Origin: Cyathus striatus
Taxonomy: Eukaryota > Basidiomycota > Agaricomycetes > Agaricales > Nidulariaceae
DNA: 64,000 nucleotides
Assembly (NCBI GenBank): GCA_025738555.1
Contig: JAOVFP010000018.1
Location: 3,038,001 to 3,102,000 of the forward strand
Reading direction: 5' to 3'
Shown: positions 53,666-63,315 of the stretch, piece after piece
How the letters are laid out: the number at the start of each line of letters is the position of its first letter
Numbering within the stretch: the first letter of the stretch is position 1
Translations under genes and position numbers: made by a program
Notes under the pieces: model-generated
Seen by the model: the letters and a program-made list of their open reading frames with translations, nothing else
What the model was told of the DNA's origin: nothing
The model's database searches: none

Positions 53666-55543
53666 ATGTTTCAACAGCATCTTGGGACAAACTATGTTCC
53701 TTCCGTCCTCGAGATCGGGAATATTACCAACTCTTTGAAAGCATTAAATGCTGAAGTTCATGATATCGACGCCGAAACCGAACAACTGCAACAACAGCTT
53801 CATCTTCTACAGGAAAAGAAACACAAAGCTGTTGCACTCGTTGAACAGCATCAGGCATTACTATCTCCTGCTCGGAGGCTTCCTCGGGATATTCTCGAAG
53901 AAATATTCCTGACCTGTCTGCCAAAGCACCACTATCCTTGTTTGAGCGCTACAGAATCCCCGATGCTATTAACTCGCATTTGTAGCTTGTGGAGGAGCAT
54001 TGCTCTTTCTACACCTCTTTTGTGGGCAGCAATTCACGTCGTTCTTCCTAATGTCAATCTCGGAAGTCACCCCACTGAGAGCACTCTTACACGTCAGGTA
54101 GAACTTGTACGTGTGAAATTAGATAGGCTTCAAGTGGCCACAAAAGAGTGGCTGGATCGTTCCGGAACATGTCCACTGTTTCTGTCTGTGTATCAATGCA
54201 CTGAAAACCGGGACAATCTGACGGATTTCGATAGGACGCGTCGCACTGAAACTATGATCTTGGACATAGGGAATTTACACTCGTCATTTCTTAACAGCAT
54301 CCTTGTTCCATACTCCCAGCGCTGGTATGATATCGACCTTTACCTTTCAGGAGATATCATGAGTGATCTACTCAATGAACTGTCCGTCGATCATATGCAA
54401 ATGCTGAAGAAACTTCATATTACAAAATCTCGAAATTATATAACCTCCTCAGAGAGAGCCCTGAAGTGGAGGGATATTGCTAGCCTCTGGTGTTTACCCC
54501 TTACCTGTGTGACAGTTGATGGACTCGAGGTTTTCCCTACAGACCTGAGCCTAATCCCCCACCTTAATCTAGGGCACCTTACGGAGTTGAATATGGGCGT
54601 CTACACCTCATACAGACCGGGTCCTCCAACAGTCATTGAATTGTCAACATCTCCAACTAAATTTACGTTTGCACTAATTCGTCATTGCCAATCTTTGGTG
54701 ACATTGAAACTAGACATGTCGTCTGAATATCATCCAGCATTTCAGGAAGACCAGACATTTTACAAAGACCCTATCTACCTTCCTAATTTGACGACATTGT
54801 CTATCACAGTCATGGCAGAATCCGAAATCAAGGATTTTATGAGAAACCTAGCCTTACCTTTACTGCAGCGATTTAGTATCCGGTGTTCGTCAACAAATTA
54901 TACGAACTTACCAAACGTCCCAGAAATACTACAAGTATTTCTGGAAAACAATGGAGACAAGTTACAGTTTCTTGAACTGTGTAACATATGTATAATCGCG
55001 CTGGGATCAGCCGAACGTATGGTGCGGTTACTCCGGTACACCCAAAATCTTAAAACTTTGCAATTCGTCAACTATGGCGGTAGCATAAATCCTAGTACTA
55101 GTATGAGGTGGAAGATACGACGGCCTTATCAGGGCATTATGCGTGAAATACCCGTTCAAAAGGTCATCAATGACGACTTCTTGAAGGCACTCTCACCTTT
55201 AAAGAAAGTATATTCCGACGTTATATGCCCTCAGCTAGAAATTATAGAATGTGATACTGTGCTGATAACTGGAATTTCCTCTGGCAGTTTAAAGGAATTT
55301 GTGAATGCACGCAAACGTGCCCACCTTCTTGGTGGAAATTTTGCTTCTATTCAAAAATTATCCATGTTCATCAGTTTGGACGAGGATGAATCGCAAAAGA
55401 ATTCGGAGGAAGAGAAAGTGAAAGTAGATGAACATTCGGTCATCTATTTCCGGAAGCTCCTTAAAGTTGAATATTCTCCTTGGGAGGGATTGGTATTGAG
55501 AACTATTGAAGAGCCGAGTTTTGAGGCTTACAGTGAATTTTAA
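53666..55543 (+). CDS. F-box-like protein with coiled coil (copy 10)
   Basis: The 625-residue frame starts at ATG 53666 (MFQQHLGTNYVPSVLEIGN), slightly shorter at the N-terminus than paralogues that begin MDSPFQQ. Domains in order: coiled coil TEQLQQQLHLLQEKKHK; the F-box core LPRDILEEIFLTCLP with ICSLWRSIALSTPLLW; WLDRSGTCPLFLSVYQ; RWYDIDLYLS; leucine-rich segments such as LPNLTTLSI; and FLKALSPLKKVYSDVICPQL near the end. The tail is SPWEGL...EAYSEF. The usual DRNPCMS after the F-box reads KHHYPCLS here. It groups with copies 1, 11 and 12, which share RWYDIDL and the INDDFLxALSPL block. It is isolated from the rest of the cluster by the repeat region and the RRM gene. Confidence 0.9.
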   Translation: MFQQHLGTNYVPSVLEIGNITNSLKALNAEVHDIDAETEQLQQQLHLLQEKKHKAVALVEQHQALLSPARRLPRDILEEIFLTCLPKHHYPCLSATESPMLLTRICSLWRSIALSTPLLWAAIHVVLPNVNLGSHPTESTLTRQVELVRVKLDRLQVATKEWLDRSGTCPLFLSVYQCTENRDNLTDFDRTRRTETMILDIGNLHSSFLNSILVPYSQRWYDIDLYLSGDIMSDLLNELSVDHMQMLKKLHITKSRNYITSSERALKWRDIASLWCLPLTCVTVDGLEVFPTDLSLIPHLNLGHLTELNMGVYTSYRPGPPTVIELSTSPTKFTFALIRHCQSLVTLKLDMSSEYHPAFQEDQTFYKDPIYLPNLTTLSITVMAESEIKDFMRNLALPLLQRFSIRCSSTNYTNLPNVPEILQVFLENNGDKLQFLELCNICIIALGSAERMVRLLRYTQNLKTLQFVNYGGSINPSTSMRWKIRRPYQGIMREIPVQKVINDDFLKALSPLKKVYSDVICPQLEIIECDTVLITGISSGSLKEFVNARKRAHLLGGNFASIQKLSMFISLDEDESQKNSEEEKVKVDEHSVIYFRKLLKVEYSPWEGLVLRTIEEPSFEAYSEF

Positions 55544-56144
55544 TAGAACGCATTTGCAAACGGGTTTCAGCAAAGTTTCAGTGATTGGAACTTGTTCAAG
55601 TTCAGTTGAGATTTTACCGAGCTCAGCTGTGGGGCTTACCCTGGCTTACCAAGGACTTACATCAGCTCCACTGGTTCGGCGCAGGTTCGCGCGCATGTTG
55701 CACGCATGCTTATGCAAAACACTGAGAGTCTGAGACCCTCCACGCGCACAACCGCTATACTAGTGTTGTACAATGTCAATTCCTTCATCTTCCTGCCTCC
55801 TCCCTCCATCTTATCATGTTCTGTCAACTACTGCCGCTATGGGATCAAGAATTATCAATATGATTGGTAGGATCAGTGTAAGCATGGTAGTACGGTACCA
55901 GTAGGATGTTATTGTGAACGTAGAGGGGCATTTGAGTCGGAGGGATTATCGTTGTGAGTCGCAGCGAACGTGATGTCATAGACGCCGGTGCCATGGGCCG
56001 ATCGTACAGTTTTGGTAAGGTATAGATCATGCACCGAAGGGTTAAATGAGCCACCTTGGAGAGCCTTAGAGCCGCTGGTTTAGTTGAAACTCGATTAAGT
56101 ACGAGTGAAAAACTTCACTTAAAGTGGTTGCAAATACTTTCTAA
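55544..56144. other. Intergenic region upstream of MITE
   Basis: No gene is recognised in this stretch between F-box copy 10 and the MITE-like element. Confidence 0.4.
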
Positions 56145-56440
56145 TAGGGTATATTTGCAATCGAGTTTGAGCGAGCTTTGAGCGAACGAAAATAAGTGAG
56201 TTTGAGCGATCAATTGGTGGAGCGGCTGTGCAAGCGATTCAGCTCGACTCGTTTCAGCGCTTGTTGGGAATTTGGGTACGCGCATCAGCTATGAATGATG
56301 TCATCGGTTGCGGTTCAATTCTCTACTATCTGTTATGGATATTTTAGCTTCAGCTGAACTCCAAGTGGAGCATCAGTTTGGTTGAAGTTTACCTGACTTT
56401 TAGCGAAAAAGCTCAAAAATTCGGTTGCAAATATGCCCTA
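56145..56440. mobile_element. MITE-like element with ~18-bp terminal inverted repeats and TA ends
   Basis: The left end reads TA-GGGTATATTTGCAATCGA. The right end, reverse-complemented, reads TA-GGGCATATTTGCAACCGA: two mismatches in 18 after the TA. A looser match continues inward (TTTGAGC ... GCTTT). The 296-bp length, lack of coding capacity, TIRs and flanking TA suggest a Tc1/mariner-type MITE. It lies about 420 bp upstream of ADH copy 2. Confidence 0.65.
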
Positions 56441-56750
56441 ATGTATAGAGTTTTCTCGTCGTTGAGGCCAGAAGTGCTCTCGGTGATCAAGTGATGTCAT
56501 GTAGGGTAGATCGACAATTAGGCCTTAGACCAGTCGATCGTCCAGGCCTGTTATATATAAACCTAGAGGCCTTGAAAACAAATCATCCTTGCTTTCCTTT
56601 CCCCATTTGCCTGTCTGCTCCTGTCTACCCTGAGAGTCGAGACCTCCTCAACCTTACCTCGGTGCTCATACCAAATTTCTATCACCCAATCACATCGTTC
56701 CGAGCATTGCGTATCGTCCAGGTCGTTGCCTTTGGAGCTCTGCTTCAACC

Positions 56751-56760
56751 ATTTAAATAC
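56751..56760 (+). promoter_or_regulatory. TATA-like element of ADH copy 2
   Basis: ATTTAAATAC stands about 105 nt upstream of the ATG, in a context (CCATTTAAATACCGCC) shared with ADH copy 1, where the element is closer to the ATG. Confidence 0.45.
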
Positions 56761-56862
56761 CGCCGTCTTGCTCCATATTTCTTACCAGCCAACGAACAAA
56801 GTTCTACCTCACAACCCAGTACTCTCTATTAAGACTTCTTCTACAACCAAACGACTCTCATC

Positions 56863-58047
56863 ATGTCCACTCTCGCAGGTTTCACTATTCCCAAGACCCA
56901 GAAGGCTGCTGTCGTCCCCAAGACTGGCTCCAGCGTCGTCGTCGACACTATCCCCGTAAAGACTGCCGATAAGCTTGCTCCTGGCGAGTGCCTCGTCAAG
57001 CTCTCTCACACCGGTGTCTGCCATACCGATCTTCACGCCGCCCTCGGTGATTGGCCCGTTCCCCCTTGCGTCCCCCTCATCGGTGGCCACGAAGGTGTTG
57101 GCGAGATCGTCGCTATTGGCGCCAATACCGTCAACAGCCCAGTCAAGCTCGGTGATCGCGTTGGCATCAAGTGGATTGCTGATTCGTATGTCTTATCTTA
57201 TCTTTCTTTGTTTCTTTTCTGATCTCCATATAACAGGTGCCTGAACTGCGAACAATGCAAGAACGGCCGTGAGCAGAATTGCTACAACGTCAAGTTGAGC
57301 GGATACACCGTCGATGGTACTTTCTCCCAATACGTCGTACGTTTCTTCTCTTTTATCGTTTAGTCTTTCCACTCTAATCCATTCTTCTAGGTCTCCTACG
57401 TGCAAAGCGTGACTCTCATCCCAGGGAACCTCGACTCTGCTGCTGCCGCCTCCCTCCTCTGCGCAGGCGTTACTGTCTATCGCGCTCTCAAATACTCCGA
57501 GACCAACCCAGGCGATTGGATCGTCCTCCCCGGTGCTGGAGGAGGCCTTGGCCATCTTGCAGTCCAATACGCTAAATACATGGGCCGCCGCGTCATCGCC
57601 ATCGATGGAGGCGAGGAAAAACGCCAGCTCTGCGAGAAGCTCGGTGCAGATGCCTGGATCGATTTCACCAAGTCTAAGGATATCGTTGCGGATGTGAAGA
57701 AGATCACCGGCGGACGCGGAGCACATGCCGCGGTTGTCACTACTGCCTCCTCTTCTGGCTACACCCAGGCTGTGGATTATCTTCGTGAGGGCGGTAAGCT
57801 TATGGCTGTTGGTCTCCCCGCCTCGGCCAAGCTCGAGGCTTCCATCTTCTTTACCGTCTTCAAGAGCATTTCCATCAAGGGCTCGTACGTCGGAAACAGG
57901 CAGGATGCTGTCGAGGCCATGGATATTGCTTCTACTGGTGCCGTGAAGGTCACCTTCCAGCTCAAGACTCTCGATGACATCGCTGAGGTCTATGAGGATC
58001 TGGGAAAGGGAAAGATTGCTGGACGCATCGTTCTCAGCGTCGAGTGA
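56863..58047 (+). CDS. Zinc-dependent alcohol dehydrogenase, copy 2
   Basis: Exons 56863-57185, 57237-57336 and 57391-58047 give 359 residues, one fewer than copy 1. All hallmarks are present: GVCHTDLH and GGHEGVGE for the catalytic zinc, [15 protein letters not shown] for the structural zinc, and [14 protein letters not shown] for NAD binding. Intron positions are identical to copy 1 and exon 2 has the same 100-nt length, but intron sequences have drifted. Small differences from copy 1 include [12 protein letters not shown] against [12 protein letters not shown] and [10 protein letters not shown] against [10 protein letters not shown], so both copies appear to be kept functional. The long antisense open frame at 57193-58053 is a shadow of the codon bias here. 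The upstream MITE could affect its regulation; this is inference. Confidence 0.95.
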
Positions 58048-59373
58048 TCGCATTCTTTCTTCCTGTGCTATTCGATTTTTATTAATGAACTGTTACGTAG
58101 ATGAGGCGTTAAAAAATGACACGATTGTACTTTCTCTACATTGTTGTACTTATTGTATATTAATCTACAATAGCACGACTGTAACTGTATAAATAATCTA
58201 ACAAAGTAGAACATTTGATTTTTTCCTACGTGCTTTTGACTCGTTAGAAACTGAACGATGTTTTGCCGCAGCTTGACTTGATTTGATTCTTTATGTAATG
58301 CTTTGATCAAGGCTTTTGATGCGTGGGATTATTTTCAGACCGTTTTCAACGACCTTCCACCAACCTTCCACCTCCTTTCGCTCGATCCATTCCATTGTAT
58401 GCAACCTTCCTACACGCTGGGCGAAATGATACATTTCTCGCAATGTGGACGCTTTTACGAGTATTCTTTGTCAACGACTTTTCCTTGCTCCAGTCTGGTG
58501 ACCTTACCTCGTTTGTGACCCTTCCAATGCTGGTCTTAGAAATTGCGAACCTCGCCATCCACTCCTTCCTTTCATTCTATGAATCCAAACCACACTCTGG
58601 TCCTTCATGATGAACTTCGACACATTCACTCCCCATTCCCATTGAACTTCTTCCTTCAGTCTGATAACCTTTCCCTGTATGCGACCATACACGCTGGCTA
58701 AAACTATGCACTCTGGTCCTTCACGATATTTTTATGGCGCATTCAAAGTATCTAGGACCTTTACACGTGTCACCAAACCAAACGTCTAACGTTTTCACCC
58801 GATTTTCCAGCTTGTGTGCTTCCCTTGTGGGTAAGTGCCATTTCGCACATTTCGAAGATTGGAGTTGTAACACCTTGTGTACGCGTCGAGTCCTGAAGTA
58901 TATCGAGTCGCCTACCGTGCGAGATCTATATATGCCTTGTGGTGAAGGGCATTGGAAGGTACGAGTTGGGTACGAGTAAAGATCGGAGCCTAGTACCAGT
59001 AATACGTGTGAGCTCGCGTATTTTTCTTAAGAGTCTAGAACTCTGTCTAACACGATTTCAATTAATTATAAATAGTTGAGGTGCCAGCATATATTTTACA
59101 TAGAAAGACTCCATTTGATGTGTCTTCCCAGCGCTTCTGCGACACGATAACCTAGTGGGCGCCTGAAGTCTAACACGGGCATTTCGGTGATAATACCCTC
59201 CCTTCACATATAATAATATATATTTCTTTGACGTCCTATCACCGATATACAACCTAGACACTATCCCGTCTTTTCGTCTGCTCTGTTACAACCTATCGTC
59301 TCTCAAGTGAGTTTTATATTCATAGGTCACTGACTTTCCGGCTTGATTCTTACCTTCTGAGTAGGGTTCTTGT
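58048..59373. other. Region downstream of ADH copy 2 (duplicated arm) and promoter of F-box copy 11
   Basis: From about 58340 to 58980 the sequence is the inverted counterpart of about 27450-28100. It carries ACTCTGGTCCTTCA(T/C)GAT units near 58592 and 58709 and CACATTTCGAAGATTGGAG, which corresponds to CGCATCTGGAAGACTGGAG on the minus strand near 27640. At the right end is a leader intron (GTGAGT at 59307, GAGTAG at 59364). No gene is called. Confidence 0.5.
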
Positions 59374-61245
59374 ATGGAGAGCTTTACGTTCCAGCAGCAT
59401 CTTGGTACCAATTATGTTCCATCCTTAGTCGAAAAAAGGCAGATCAATACTCTCTTAGAGACCTCATCTAAAGAGATCGCCAACATCGACACCGAAATCG
59501 ATCGGTTGCAGAAGAGACGGTTGATATTATGTGACCTTGCTGAACAATATCGAGCTTTGGTATCGCCTGCTCGGAGGCTCAGTCGTGATGTACTTGAAGA
59601 AATATTCTCCGCTTGCCTTCCTGCGGACAGAAATCCCTGCATGAGCGCTATGGAGGCTCCTATGCTGTTAACACACGTTTGTCGTATATGGAGAAGCATT
59701 ACTCATTCTGCTCCACGCCTCTGGGCAGCGATCCACATCGTCCTTCCCGGTATCAACCTAGAAGAAACCTCCGCTTCTGAGATCATTTTGACTCGCCAGA
59801 TAGACTTCATTCGCCTCAAATTAAGTCAGCGCCAAGCGGCCGTAAAGGAATGGCTGGACAGGTCCTGCGCATGCCTGTTATCTCTATCTGTGTATGAAAC
59901 TCCAGAAGTTCTTTTCTCTGTGCATCAACAAGCGGTCCCCTGCTATAGTTTTAGTACAGATATTCGGTTGCAACTACACCAACTCTACATATCGTTTATT
60001 GAGAGCACCTTAGTTCCAAATGCCCAGCGTTGGTATGATATCGACCTTTGCCTTACAGGACACGTGTTAAACACCGTGTTCATGAATGGGCTTTCCGCCA
60101 AACATGCGCAGGCATTGAAGAAGCTTCATATTACTATTCAACTAATGTCCGAACCGGTGACGAGCAAGGCGAACTGGAAAACTGTCGTTGATCTCTTTTC
60201 TTTACCACTAACCTCTGTTACGCTTAGTGGTCTCGAGGTCCATCCCATTGAAGACTTACATGTTATTAATCACCTTAACCTTAAACATTTTACGGAACTG
60301 AATCTACGCGTATATAACGCCCCAAATGATCACGTAGTGCCAACTACCCCAATTAAATTCACCTTCACTCTGATTCGTCAGTGCCGGTCCTTGAAAACAC
60401 TGTATTTAGACTTCCGGTTTGGCGCTATGGGCGATGCCAATGATGACCAATGGCCAGATAATACAGAACCAATTGTACTACCCAACCTGACCACGATGTC
60501 GTTCTCCACCCCGACATTGCTTGAGACGAGGAGCTTTCTGGAACACCTAGATTTACCTTCTCTGAAGCGATTGGACTTAGAGATTTATGATTTAAAAGAC
60601 TTCCGAGTCGGTTTCACCGACAGGAGTGCATCCATTCTTGATTTGTTGGGTGTATTTTTGCAGCGTTGCGGAGACACCTTGCAGTCTCTAGGGTTTCATG
60701 CAAGTCAGAAGGCTAATACAGTTATGGTGCAGCTACTCCGGCTCACTCCCAATCTCAGATGTTTGTCATTCTTCAACACCCCTCTCTATATCAAGCATAA
60801 CAGGTGGAAGCTTATTAATTTGAACATGTCGTGGAGTCAAACCCACGGTCAAACTATCAATGATGACTTCTTATATGCACTCTCGCCTTTGGGGAAACAA
60901 ATTGCCGATGTTATTTGCCCAGAGCTAGAAGTCTTGGACTGTGAACCCACTTCCATGACAAAAGTTTCAACAAATGCCCTGAAATACTTTGTGACTGCTC
61001 GTAGAGATGCTCACCTTCTTGATCAACGTATTGCTGCAATTCGAACGTTACGTATAGCTGTCGCTTTGGACGAGCCAAGACCACGAAAAAACTCCTCGGA
61101 GACGTTGCAATTAGGCGAGAATTCAGCTATATTCTTCCGGAAGCCTCCCAAAGATGAGATTTCACCTTGGGAAGGACTAGTAGCTCCTTTAAGAGAACAG
61201 TTGGAGATGAGTGCAATGACATACGACGTTTACACTGAATTGTAA
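59374..61245 (+). CDS. F-box-like protein (copy 11), coiled coil one heptad shorter
   Basis: The 623-residue frame starts at ATG 59374, nine nt after leader intron 59307-59364. The N-terminus reads FQQHLGTNYVPSLVEKRQI. The coiled coil IDTEIDRLQKRRLILCDL lacks seven residues present in relatives (QRQLxLLQEKRSK type), one heptad. The F-box core is LSRDVLEEIFSACLP with VCRIWRSITHSAPRLW. WLDRSCACLLSLSVYE, RWYDIDLCLT, leucine-rich segments and INDDFLYALSPLGK follow. The tail is SPWEGL...YDVYTEL. It groups with copies 1, 10 and 12. It stands tail-to-tail with copy 12; only 174 bp separate the two stops. Confidence 0.9.
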   Translation: MESFTFQQHLGTNYVPSLVEKRQINTLLETSSKEIANIDTEIDRLQKRRLILCDLAEQYRALVSPARRLSRDVLEEIFSACLPADRNPCMSAMEAPMLLTHVCRIWRSITHSAPRLWAAIHIVLPGINLEETSASEIILTRQIDFIRLKLSQRQAAVKEWLDRSCACLLSLSVYETPEVLFSVHQQAVPCYSFSTDIRLQLHQLYISFIESTLVPNAQRWYDIDLCLTGHVLNTVFMNGLSAKHAQALKKLHITIQLMSEPVTSKANWKTVVDLFSLPLTSVTLSGLEVHPIEDLHVINHLNLKHFTELNLRVYNAPNDHVVPTTPIKFTFTLIRQCRSLKTLYLDFRFGAMGDANDDQWPDNTEPIVLPNLTTMSFSTPTLLETRSFLEHLDLPSLKRLDLEIYDLKDFRVGFTDRSASILDLLGVFLQRCGDTLQSLGFHASQKANTVMVQLLRLTPNLRCLSFFNTPLYIKHNRWKLINLNMSWSQTHGQTINDDFLYALSPLGKQIADVICPELEVLDCEPTSMTKVSTNALKYFVTARRDAHLLDQRIAAIRTLRIAVALDEPRPRKNSSETLQLGENSAIFFRKPPKDEISPWEGLVAPLREQLEMSAMTYDVYTEL

Positions 61246-61419
61246 ATATAGAACATTTATCAACGCGTTCCTGTATTCCCAGTTTATATATCATACCGGG
61301 GAGTTGAAACAATTTGCCAGTGCTGTCTGTAGCTCTAATTCAAGACCGATCTGAATTGTTGTTAAGTTAATAGGTAATAGCCACTACTAAACTATCTCCC
61401 AATACTAGTTCAAAGGTTT

Positions 61420-63315
61420 TTAAAGTTCAGTATATACCACATATGGCATTTCAGTGGCTCCCTCTGACTGCTGTGATGGTTCAACTCTCCGAGATGTCAG
61501 TCCCTCGCAAGGCGAAAACTTAATTCTAGGTAACTTCCAGAAATAAATAGCGGAGTTTTCTCCGAGTTGCAACCTATCTTTTTTTGGCTTCTCCTCTGGT
61601 GCAAACTCATTCACATTGATGGGTATACGTATACTTCGAAGATGAGCGATACGCGGATCAATAAGGTGAACATGTCTGCGTGCATTCACAAATCCCTTTA
61701 GAGCATCTGTTGAGACTGTCGTTTTTGATAGCAACGGTTCACACTCCAAGACTTCAAGTTCTGGGCAAATAACATCGGAAAAATCTTTTCCCAATGGCGA
61801 GAGAGCATTCAGAAGGTCGTCGCTGATAGCCTTGTCCACTGGTATACTCCAAGACTGTATATTACCGGGTATTATCAGTGATGTTGCCACTGACCATGGG
61901 GGCACGCGGCCATAAATTCTGGTGTCCGAAAAGTTCACGTGTTTAAGACTGGGAGTAAGTCTAAGTAGGCGCACGATGTCTTCAGCTGTGCCGAATTGAT
62001 TTGGATATAATCCCAGGAACTGCAGGTTATTTCCACATCTACGCAGAAGCACCTCTAATGTTTCTGAAATCATCGTCGTAGCATCATTTTGAGTGTAACG
62101 TTTATAGAAATGAACACTGTCTAGCTGCATCAGAGACGGCAAATCCAGAAGTTGCAGGAATCTCCTTGTCTCGAGCGAAGCCTCTGCTACCAAAGAGAAT
62201 GTTGTCAGACTAGGAAGGACAACAGGTTCTACATTGTGTGTCCATGCCAAATCGGTGTCAGGACTTTCAATTATAGTCCTTACTGTCAAATGTAGTGCCA
62301 GTTTTTTTAAAGAGTAGCACTGTCGAAGTACACTGGATGCAAACTTAGCTGGGGACATAGAGATATCAATTGCCGTTACAATAGGGCCCGATGGCAGTGG
62401 GAGACTTAGGCGTAAGTCCAGATGCGTAAGGCGTGTTAAGTTGAGGTGGGAGATATCATTCAGTTCTGAGGGGACTTCGAGTCCACGGAGTGAGCAACAG
62501 ACGAGGGGTAGAGATAAGAGGTCAGCAATATCTTTCCACCCCGGTCTACTTGTCATAGTTGATTGGCAGTTAATATTAAGCTTCTTCATCAATGGTAAGT
62601 TTTTGGCGGTGAGTCCATTCTCGAACATGCCTTCCAAAATCTCTCCCGAAAGACAAAGGTCAATGTCATACCAGCGCTGGGAGTATGGGACGAGTGTTTT
62701 GTTAATAAATAATAAATGCAGTTCCTTTATTTGTGCCCAAGTGTCCAAGTCTCTTTGGTAATTACCAAAATGGCCATTTCGTAGTTCGCTTCGATACATT
62801 GATATGGATAGTGGACATGCACCAGATCTGTCCAGCCATTCTCTTGCGGCTACCTGATGCTGATCCAATTTTCGCCGTATAAAGTTTAACTGATGTGCAG
62901 TAGAAATTCTTAGATCGATGTTTGGAAGGACGATATGGATGGCCGCCCATAGCCGTGGTGTGGAGTGAGCAATGCTTCTCCATGAGCTGCAAATGTGTGT
63001 CAAAAGCATCGGGGCTTCTGTGGTGCTCACACAAGGATTTCCATTCTCCGGAAGACACGCAAGAAATATTTCTTCTAGAACGTCACGACCAAGCCTTCGA
63101 GCAGGTGATATAAAAGCGCGCCGTTGCTCAATGATGCTATAAACTTCGGAACGTTTCGTCTTCAGATTGCATAGCTGTCGTTGTAGTTGCTCGATGCTAG
63201 AGTCTATATCTTCGAGTTCCTGAGCTGAAACCTTTAAGAGACTCTTGATCTCTTCGATCTCCTCAATAGAAGGAACATAGTTAGCGGCTTGGTGCTGTCG
63301 GAAGGCAAAGACCAT
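61420..63315 (-). CDS. F-box-like protein with coiled coil (copy 12)
   Basis: The 631-residue frame starts at ATG 63315 (MVFAFRQHQAANYVPSIEE; AANYVPS for GTNYVPS). Coiled coil IEQLQRQLCNLKTKRSE, F-box core LGRDVLEEIFLACLP with ICSSWRSIAHSTPRLW, WLDRSGACPLSISMYR, RWYDIDLCLS and leucine-rich stretches (LPSLTTFSL, LDLPSLMQLD) follow. The tail has SPCEGL, with Cys for the otherwise conserved Trp, and ends VVYTEL. An Ala/Ser/Gln-rich spacer (EPSQQSEGATEM) precedes that end. Upstream, sequence up to about 63430 may include a leader intron, but its limits are unclear. Together with copy 11 it forms a convergent pair. Confidence 0.9.
   Translation of the reverse strand: MVFAFRQHQAANYVPSIEEIEEIKSLLKVSAQELEDIDSSIEQLQRQLCNLKTKRSEVYSIIEQRRAFISPARRLGRDVLEEIFLACLPENGNPCVSTTEAPMLLTHICSSWRSIAHSTPRLWAAIHIVLPNIDLRISTAHQLNFIRRKLDQHQVAAREWLDRSGACPLSISMYRSELRNGHFGNYQRDLDTWAQIKELHLLFINKTLVPYSQRWYDIDLCLSGEILEGMFENGLTAKNLPLMKKLNINCQSTMTSRPGWKDIADLLSLPLVCCSLRGLEVPSELNDISHLNLTRLTHLDLRLSLPLPSGPIVTAIDISMSPAKFASSVLRQCYSLKKLALHLTVRTIIESPDTDLAWTHNVEPVVLPSLTTFSLVAEASLETRRFLQLLDLPSLMQLDSVHFYKRYTQNDATTMISETLEVLLRRCGNNLQFLGLYPNQFGTAEDIVRLLRLTPSLKHVNFSDTRIYGRVPPWSVATSLIIPGNIQSWSIPVDKAISDDLLNALSPLGKDFSDVICPELEVLECEPLLSKTTVSTDALKGFVNARRHVHLIDPRIAHLRSIRIPINVNEFAPEEKPKKDRLQLGENSAIYFWKLPRIKFSPCEGLTSRRVEPSQQSEGATEMPYVVYTEL

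Noticed and set aside
57193..58053. 286-codon open frame antisense to ADH copy 2 (and 239- and 165-codon frames antisense to copy 1)
   Set aside because: These are shadow frames caused by the codon bias of the ADH exons. The sense strand carries all enzyme motifs.
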